From positions 1,419,985 through 1,483,984 of the forward strand of contig NZ_LT671675.1 in the NCBI RefSeq assembly GCF_900143685.1: DNA of 64,000 bases, given 5' to 3'. Made by a program: the position numbers and the translations under genes. A model generated the notes under the pieces. It saw nothing but the letters and a program-made list of their open reading frames with translations. It did no database searches and was not told the origin of the DNA. Each line of letters starts with the position of its first letter. Position 1 is the first letter of the stretch. The stretch comes from Parolsenella massiliensis. GTDB taxonomy: Bacteria > Actinomycetota > Coriobacteriia > Coriobacteriales > Atopobiaceae. Below, one piece after another: positions 59,517-64,000 of this stretch.

Positions 59517-62500
59517 CTACTCGCTGCGTAGGGCCTCCACGGGGTCGCGACGCGATGCCGAGAACGACGGGATGAGTCCCGCAACCACCGTGAGCAGCAC
59601 CGATATCGCAATGAGCCCCAGCGCGGCCGCAGGCGGCAGGCTCATGATGTTGCTCACGTTGTGCGTAGCCTCGACCCAGGCGTTCACCGGGAACGAAACG
59701 GCGACCACCACGGCGATGGCGAACACGCCGGCGATGAGGCCCTCGATGAACGTCTCGGCGTTGAAGACGTTGGCGACGTTGCCCTTCGAGGCGCCCATGG
59801 CGCGCAGGATGCCAATCTCCTTCTTGCGCTCGAGCACGCTGATGTAGGTGATGATGCCGATCATGATGGAGCTCACCACGAGCGAGATGCTCACGAACGC
59901 GATGAGCACGAGCGAGATCATGTTCACGATGTCGGTGACGCTGCCCATGATGACGCCCATGTAGTCGGTGTAGGAGATGGCGCGGTCGTCCTCGCCGGCG
60001 GCCTTGGCCTCGTCGTTATAGGCGTCGATGTGGTCGAGCACGCGCTCCTTGGCGTCGAAGTCCACGGGGTAGATCTTGATGGACACCGGGTCGTTCTCGT
60101 CGGCATAGCCCAGCGTGGAGAGGTTGTTGTCGTAGGTGAGCCTGCTCGCGTTGGCGTAGCTCGTCATGAGCGAGGTGAGGTCCTCGGCCGTCATGTTGAA
60201 GTGGATGGCATTCGCGAACGCGTTCGCGTCCACGGTAAAGGCGTTCTGCATCCCGCTCGCGAGCTGGGAGCCCATGCTCGAGGCAAACTGTCCCATCGCC
60301 TGCGTGAGCCCCGCCTGCAGCTGGCTCGAGACGCTCTGGGCGATGCGCTCGCTCACCTGCGTCGTGAGCCGCTTGACCACGCCCTGCAGATACGGCGCCA
60401 GGCTGTTCTTGACGTAGTCGGCGAGCACCTGCTGAAGCCTCTCGGAGATGACGTCACCAAGGGCGGCCTTCAGCTGCGCCACGATCTGCTGGGCGTCCGC
60501 GTCCGTGGCCACGTAGGCGCCGAACGCGTCGGCGAGCTTCTGCGCGTCAAGGCCGGCCGAGGGGTTCTTGAGGTACTCGTCCATCACGCCCTTGAACTGC
60601 TCGGACTTGAGGAACCCGTCCAGCAGCTGCGTGGCGGCCGCGCTCAGCTGCTGGAGCTGCTCGGGCGTAAGCGAGCCGTCGATGGCGCCCGAGAGGTCCG
60701 GCGTGGGCGCGCCGGCCATGATCTGGTCCACGTCGATGCCGTCCGCCACGCCCGACAGGTCTATCTGGACGCTGCCCATGTCCAGGCCCGAGACGTCGAA
60801 GCCCTGAAGGCTCAACGCCGAGGAGTCGAACGAGAACGCGTTCTTGAGCGCGGCCTCGTCAACCGAGAAGACGCTCGACAGATCCATGCCCTTCTTGCCC
60901 TCATCGGCCAGCTCGTCGAACGTCTTGCCCGTGAACACGTCCACGTCGGGGTTCGCAAGCTGCTGCTTTACGATGTCGGAGCTCGCGGCGCGCGCCATGA
61001 GCTCCTCGGTGAGGCCGTGCGTGTAGTTGACGCCCGACTGCAGGGCGTTCGCGTCGGAGCTGCCGTTGGGGCGCACGACGCCCACGATCTTGAGGTCGAG
61101 GCCATCCGCCACCTGCGAGGCCATGAAGTCGGCGTCGTTGGACATGTCGGTCCAGCCGCCCGTCTCGTCGTTTCGCTTGTAGGTGTCGGACGGGCTCAGC
61201 ACCTTGAAGTTCGTGTTGAGCGCGTCGTCGTAGGTGAAGTTGACGTCGGTGTCGGGCGTTGTGACGTCGCCGTCCGCCGACATGGCGCTCGAGACAAGGT
61301 CGTTCATCTCGCTGACGTCGAGCACGCCAATGCTGTAGAGCGTGTAGTCGCTGATCTTTCCCGAGCTAGACAGCACGAGAACCGCCTCGTCGGGCGCACT
61401 CGCCCAGCGGCCCGCCACGACGTCGTACTGCGAGTCGAGCAGCGACTGGTCGTCGAGCATCTCGCTGAAGGCGCTCGCGCTGGACGACATCATCGTGCCG
61501 GCCATGGCCGCGCTCGAGGCGCCGCCGCCGTAGACCTGCGTCATGCTGTTGGGTACGAGCTTGGTGGGGTCGGAGCCGTCGCCGTTCTCGCGGTAGACGA
61601 TCGGGGTGATGCCGTAGTCGTACTGGATGGCGTTCACGTCGTCGGATATGCCGTCGCCGCCGGCGTCGAGCCAGCTCTTGAAGCTCGTCATGTCGTTGGA
61701 CTTCACGCTCGCGAACATGTCGCGCAGAATCGTGGCCTCCGGGATGGGTTGCGAGGGGTCGACGGTGCTCGCATCCGTGTTGTCGCCGGCAGTCTGGGCG
61801 CTCGCGTCGTCGCCGGTGAGCATGCCCGACATGTCGTAGCTCTGCTTGGCGATGGACAGCGGGTAGCTCGACAGCGTGTCCTGCTCAACGCGCGCGATGT
61901 ACTCGTTCACGCCGTTCGAGAGCGCGAGGATCGCCGCGATGCCGATGATGCCAATCGAGCCGGCGAACGCCGTCATGGCGGTGCGGCCCTTCTTCGTCAT
62001 GAGGTTGTTGGCAGAGAGCGCCAGCGCCGTGAGGAAGCTCATGGACGAGCGGTGTCGGGGCTGCTCGGAGCCCTTCTCGGCGGCGCGCTGGGCGGCGAGC
62101 TCGGCCGGCTCGATGGGGCGCGAGTCGCCCACGACGCGGCCGTCCTTGATGCGCACGATGCGCGTGGCGTAGTCCTCGGCGAGCTGCGGGTTGTGCGTCA
62201 CCATGATGACGAGGCGGTCGCGGGCCACCTCGGCCAGCAGGTCCATGACCTGGATGCCCGTCTCGGTGTCCAGGGCGCCCGTGGGCTCGTCTGCCAGCAC
62301 GATCTCTGGGTCGTTCACGAGAGCGCGAGCGATGGCGACGCGCTGCATCTGGCCGCCGGAGAGCTGGGCCGGACGCTTGTTGACGTGCTGGCCCAGGCCC
62401 ACGCGCTCGAGCGCCGCACGCGCACGCTCGCGGCGCTCCGCGCGGCCCACACCGGCGAGCGTGAGCGCAAGCTCGACGTTCTGCAGGATCGTCTGGTGGG

Positions 62501-62786
62501 GAATGAGGTTGTAGCTCTGGAACACGAAGCCGATGCGGTGGTTGCGGTACGTGTCCCAGTCCGCGTCCGTGTAGTCCTTGGTGGAGACGCCGTTCACGAC
62601 GATGTCGCCGGAGTCTGCGTGGTCGAAGCCGCCAAGGATGTTGAGGAACGTCGTCTTGCCCGAGCCCGAGGGGCCAAGCACGGCCACAAACTCGCTCTCG
62701 CGAAACGTGATGGAGACGCCGTCTAGCGCCCGTTGCACGAAGTCGCCCGTCTTGTAGGACTTGGTGATGTCCTTGATCTCGATCAT
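59517..62786 (-). CDS. MacB-like ABC transporter, ATPase and FtsX permease fused
   Basis: A 1089-residue fusion. ATPase domain at about 1-240: Walker A GPSGSGKT at 38-45, signature LSGGQMQR, Walker [13 protein letters not shown] and H-loop VTHNPQ. A first membrane helix follows near 275-300 ([18 protein letters not shown]), then about 600 residues of extracytoplasmic domain rich in Ser, Asp and Ala with repeated helical segments, and three C-terminal helices of the FtsX type with [16 protein letters not shown]. Such proteins act as mechanotransmitters exporting peptides, antibiotics or lipoproteins. ATG at 62786 has a weak GGACCCC signal. A palindromic operator lies 56 bases upstream. Confidence 0.9.
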   Translation of the reverse strand: MIEIKDITKSYKTGDFVQRALDGVSITFRESEFVAVLGPSGSGKTTFLNILGGFDHADSGDIVVNGVSTKDYTDADWDTYRNHRIGFVFQSYNLIPHQTILQNVELALTLAGVGRAERRERARAALERVGLGQHVNKRPAQLSGGQMQRVAIARALVNDPEIVLADEPTGALDTETGIQVMDLLAEVARDRLVIMVTHNPQLAEDYATRIVRIKDGRVVGDSRPIEPAELAAQRAAEKGSEQPRHRSSMSFLTALALSANNLMTKKGRTAMTAFAGSIGIIGIAAILALSNGVNEYIARVEQDTLSSYPLSIAKQSYDMSGMLTGDDASAQTAGDNTDASTVDPSQPIPEATILRDMFASVKSNDMTSFKSWLDAGGDGISDDVNAIQYDYGITPIVYRENGDGSDPTKLVPNSMTQVYGGGASSAAMAGTMMSSSASAFSEMLDDQSLLDSQYDVVAGRWASAPDEAVLVLSSSGKISDYTLYSIGVLDVSEMNDLVSSAMSADGDVTTPDTDVNFTYDDALNTNFKVLSPSDTYKRNDETGGWTDMSNDADFMASQVADGLDLKIVGVVRPNGSSDANALQSGVNYTHGLTEELMARAASSDIVKQQLANPDVDVFTGKTFDELADEGKKGMDLSSVFSVDEAALKNAFSFDSSALSLQGFDVSGLDMGSVQIDLSGVADGIDVDQIMAGAPTPDLSGAIDGSLTPEQLQQLSAAATQLLDGFLKSEQFKGVMDEYLKNPSAGLDAQKLADAFGAYVATDADAQQIVAQLKAALGDVISERLQQVLADYVKNSLAPYLQGVVKRLTTQVSERIAQSVSSQLQAGLTQAMGQFASSMGSQLASGMQNAFTVDANAFANAIHFNMTAEDLTSLMTSYANASRLTYDNNLSTLGYADENDPVSIKIYPVDFDAKERVLDHIDAYNDEAKAAGEDDRAISYTDYMGVIMGSVTDIVNMISLVLIAFVSISLVVSSIMIGIITYISVLERKKEIGILRAMGASKGNVANVFNAETFIEGLIAGVFAIAVVVAVSFPVNAWVEATHNVSNIMSLPPAAALGLIAISVLLTVVAGLIPSFSASRRDPVEALRSE

Positions 62787-62841
62787 GCGGTGGGGTCCGT
62801 TTCTGCGCCGCGGCGCAGGGGCCGCGGCGTCTGGAGCCAGA

Positions 62842-62860
62842 TACCTAATAACGTTAGGTA
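62842..62860. promoter_or_regulatory. Palindromic operator before the MacB-like gene
   Basis: TACCTAATAACGTTAGGTA, perfect 7-base arms around TAACG, in the promoter region of the ABC transporter. The form is typical of TetR- or PadR-family sites that control exporters. No such regulator is in the window. Confidence 0.6.
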
Positions 62861-62951
62861 CTGTATTCCCATTCCGGACGCGCGCATGCGGCAATTCGAA
62901 GGCATGGAGACTTGTCACATCTTTGGTCTGGCAGGTTCGATTCGAAGCCGA

Positions 62952-63188
62952 TGGCAGAAAAGGCCTTCGAGAGTGCGGTCGTGACCTCGAGATTGCAAAA
63001 AACACTCTAGGTTTGTGCGGTAGCCGTCAGTCAACGCCTTGCGTTTCCGAACGAATTCGTCAATTCGTTCGGAAACTAAGCCACCAGACATCCGTTCACA
63101 GGCAGGAGACGGGCCCTCATCGCACTCTCGAGGCCAATTACTGCCATCGGCTCGATTTTCACCGCACAAACCTCGCCCCGTTTTTGCA
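62952..63188. repeat. Composite inverted-repeat element, copy B
   Basis: Same boxes as at 52650-53075 in a different order. Box 2 arms lie at 62952-62978 and 63121-63146, box 1 arms at 62994-63020 and 63162-63188, and a perfect 14-base hairpin TTTCCGAACGAATT/AATTCGTTCGGAAA at 63044-63075. The two arm pairs interleave, so both cannot pair at once without a knot. It fills most of the 468-base gap 62787-63254, which has no other gene. Confidence 0.8.
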
Positions 63189-63254
63189 CATTCGGCAAAA
63201 CGAACGGGCGGCGAGGCCCGCAAAGACCCCGCCGCCCGAGAACCATGCCACTCG

Positions 63255-63776
63255 TTAGCGATACAGCGGCAGCTGGCCCGTGACGGGAGCGATCGTCTCC
63301 ACGTCCATGGGGGCAAATCCCACGCAGGTCCAGCGGCTACCACTCGCGTCGGGCGTGAGCTCGGTGCGACAGGCGTCGCGGATGCAGAAGAAGTCCATCC
63401 CCTCCATGAGGCCGCGGCTCTCCGCGCGGTTCACGAGCGACGCCAGCGCGCGCTCGCCGTCCACCGCCAGCACGATCTTGGGCTCGCCCTGGCGCACCCA
63501 CGCCGCAAGCACGTCGGCATCGACCGAGGTGCGCGCGAGGCTTCCGCTCCACTCCAGGCCGATGGGCGCCGCACCTGCGTCTCCCTGCTCCACGTAGCGC
63601 TGCGTACCAGCAAGAAGCGCCGCCACGCTCGCGTGCGCCACCTGCGCCGCAAGCTTTCCCGCGCTCATGCCCAGCGAGCGGTCAACGACCACGTACTGCC
63701 TCACGACGGGGCCGCCCACCTCGTCGTTCTCGCTCGCGCGCTTCGTCTCGCGGGGAGCCATCGTCGCCGCACCCAT
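63255..63776 (-). CDS. Peptidyl-tRNA hydrolase, Pth2 family
   Basis: A 173-residue protein that would free tRNA from peptidyl-tRNA released by stalled ribosomes. VRQYVVVDRSLGMSAGKLAAQVAHASVAA matches the archaeal/eukaryotic-type Pth2 fold start (shown here in two parts: VRQYVVVDRSLGMS, then AGKLAAQVAHAS), with later KIVLAVDGERAL and IRDACRTEL regions. Start follows GGGGGACGAG. It begins nine bases after the HAD gene stop, so both share a transcript. Whether it is the cell's only Pth is not visible here. Confidence 0.85.
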   Translation of the reverse strand: MGAATMAPRETKRASENDEVGGPVVRQYVVVDRSLGMSAGKLAAQVAHASVAALLAGTQRYVEQGDAGAAPIGLEWSGSLARTSVDADVLAAWVRQGEPKIVLAVDGERALASLVNRAESRGLMEGMDFFCIRDACRTELTPDASGSRWTCVGFAPMDVETIAPVTGQLPLYR

Positions 63777-63785
63777 CTCGTCCCC

Positions 63786-64000
63786 CTAACCGCGCATGCC
63801 CTCGAGCACGCGCCTCATCTCGGCCTGAACGGCCTGCTCGGTGTTGCTGCCGATCACGCGCTCGGCAATCTGCTTGGCGGCGTAGCGCCCGTTGCCCATC
63901 GCAACGGGATGCCCCACCAGGCGCAGGATCTCGTAGTCGTTCATTGCGTCGCCAAACGCCATGACCTCGCTGGCCTCGATGCCCAGGTGGTGCATGATCT
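63786..64000 (-). CDS. HAD-superfamily Cof-type phosphatase (partial, C-terminal end)
   Basis: Only the last 71 or so residues are inside the window. EVMAFGDAMNDYEILRLVGHPVAM is divided as FGDAMNDYEIL (metal-binding HAD motif IV) and GHPVAMGNG, both typical of Cof-type sugar-phosphate or cofactor phosphatases. It continues beyond 64000 and lies upstream of pth2 in the same operon. Confidence 0.88.
   Translation of the reverse strand, partial: IMHHLGIEASEVMAFGDAMNDYEILRLVGHPVAMGNGRYAAKQIAERVIGSNTEQAVQAEMRRVLEGMRG

Noticed and set aside
59661-62726. A 1021-codon open frame opposite the ABC transporter
   Set aside because: Same artefact: low-complexity composition opposite a gene with clear ATPase and FtsX motifs.
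62915-63343. Minus-strand frame of 142 codons spanning repeat copy B and the end of pth2
   Set aside because: Overlaps pth2 out of frame and consists largely of repeat sequence.

Overview
This 64 kb window is high-GC actinobacterial DNA. The mannose- and fructose-family PTS operons, uronate catabolism, split transketolase, HelD-type helicase, MacB/FtsX fusion and gene style suggest a member of the Coriobacteriia (Olsenella/Collinsella-like, gut, oral or rumen). That assignment is inference from gene content; no rRNA is present. I see one tRNA, one riboswitch and no CRISPR, phage, transposase or complete insertion sequence.

Layout. 1-1.4 kb: thiamine-precursor uptake (ykoF-ykoE, running off the left edge) under a TPP riboswitch. 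1.6-10.1 kb: housekeeping and accessory genes (6-phosphofructokinase, a low-GC secreted protein, M18 aminopeptidase, D-2-hydroxyacid dehydrogenase, CmpB-like membrane protein, HD protein, a divergent DXS-like enzyme). 10.3-17 kb: a mannose-family PTS operon led by a LevR-like regulator, with its own HPr. 17.2-23.3 kb: a sugar-phosphate module (PFK-like kinase, RpiB/LacAB-type isomerase, class II aldolase, aldo/keto reductase) divergent from a two-subunit transketolase. 23.5-33.6 kb: a complete hexuronate island. kdgK-eda-SDR on the plus strand converges on uxaC-uxaB-uxaA-uxuB-uxuA on the minus strand, and both outer promoters carry the perfect palindrome GTGAACGTTCAC. 33.8-41.7 kb: a DeoR regulator and a fructose-family PTS followed by a second aldolase plus RpiB cassette, a PfkB/IolC-like kinase and an iron alcohol dehydrogenase. 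41.8-45.9 kb: LacI regulator, AEC transporter, hydroxyacyl-CoA-type dehydrogenase and a GntR regulator. 46-50 kb: a second mannose-family PTS with a SIS-domain deglycase/isomerase, which looks like an Amadori-product or amino-sugar utilisation operon. 50.2-64 kb: mostly core genes (YitT, initiator tRNA, nucleoid-associated protein, SixA, HelD, GNAT, thioesterase, YdcF, EEP-family hydrolase, MacB-like ABC fusion, Pth2, HAD).

How it works together: the window is a carbohydrate-acquisition region. Three PTS systems feed sugar phosphates into two paralogous isomerase/aldolase cassettes or a SIS enzyme. The uronate island turns glucuronate and galacturonate into 2-keto-3-deoxygluconate and then pyruvate plus glyceraldehyde 3-phosphate. 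No uronate permease is seen beside it.

The least explained material is non-coding. Three families of interspersed inverted repeats occur: a GGTGACAGTT-ended element, a GCCGTCTGG hairpin, and a large composite element found at about 52.65-53.08 kb and 62.95-63.19 kb. Several candidate operators also link promoters that are kilobases apart.
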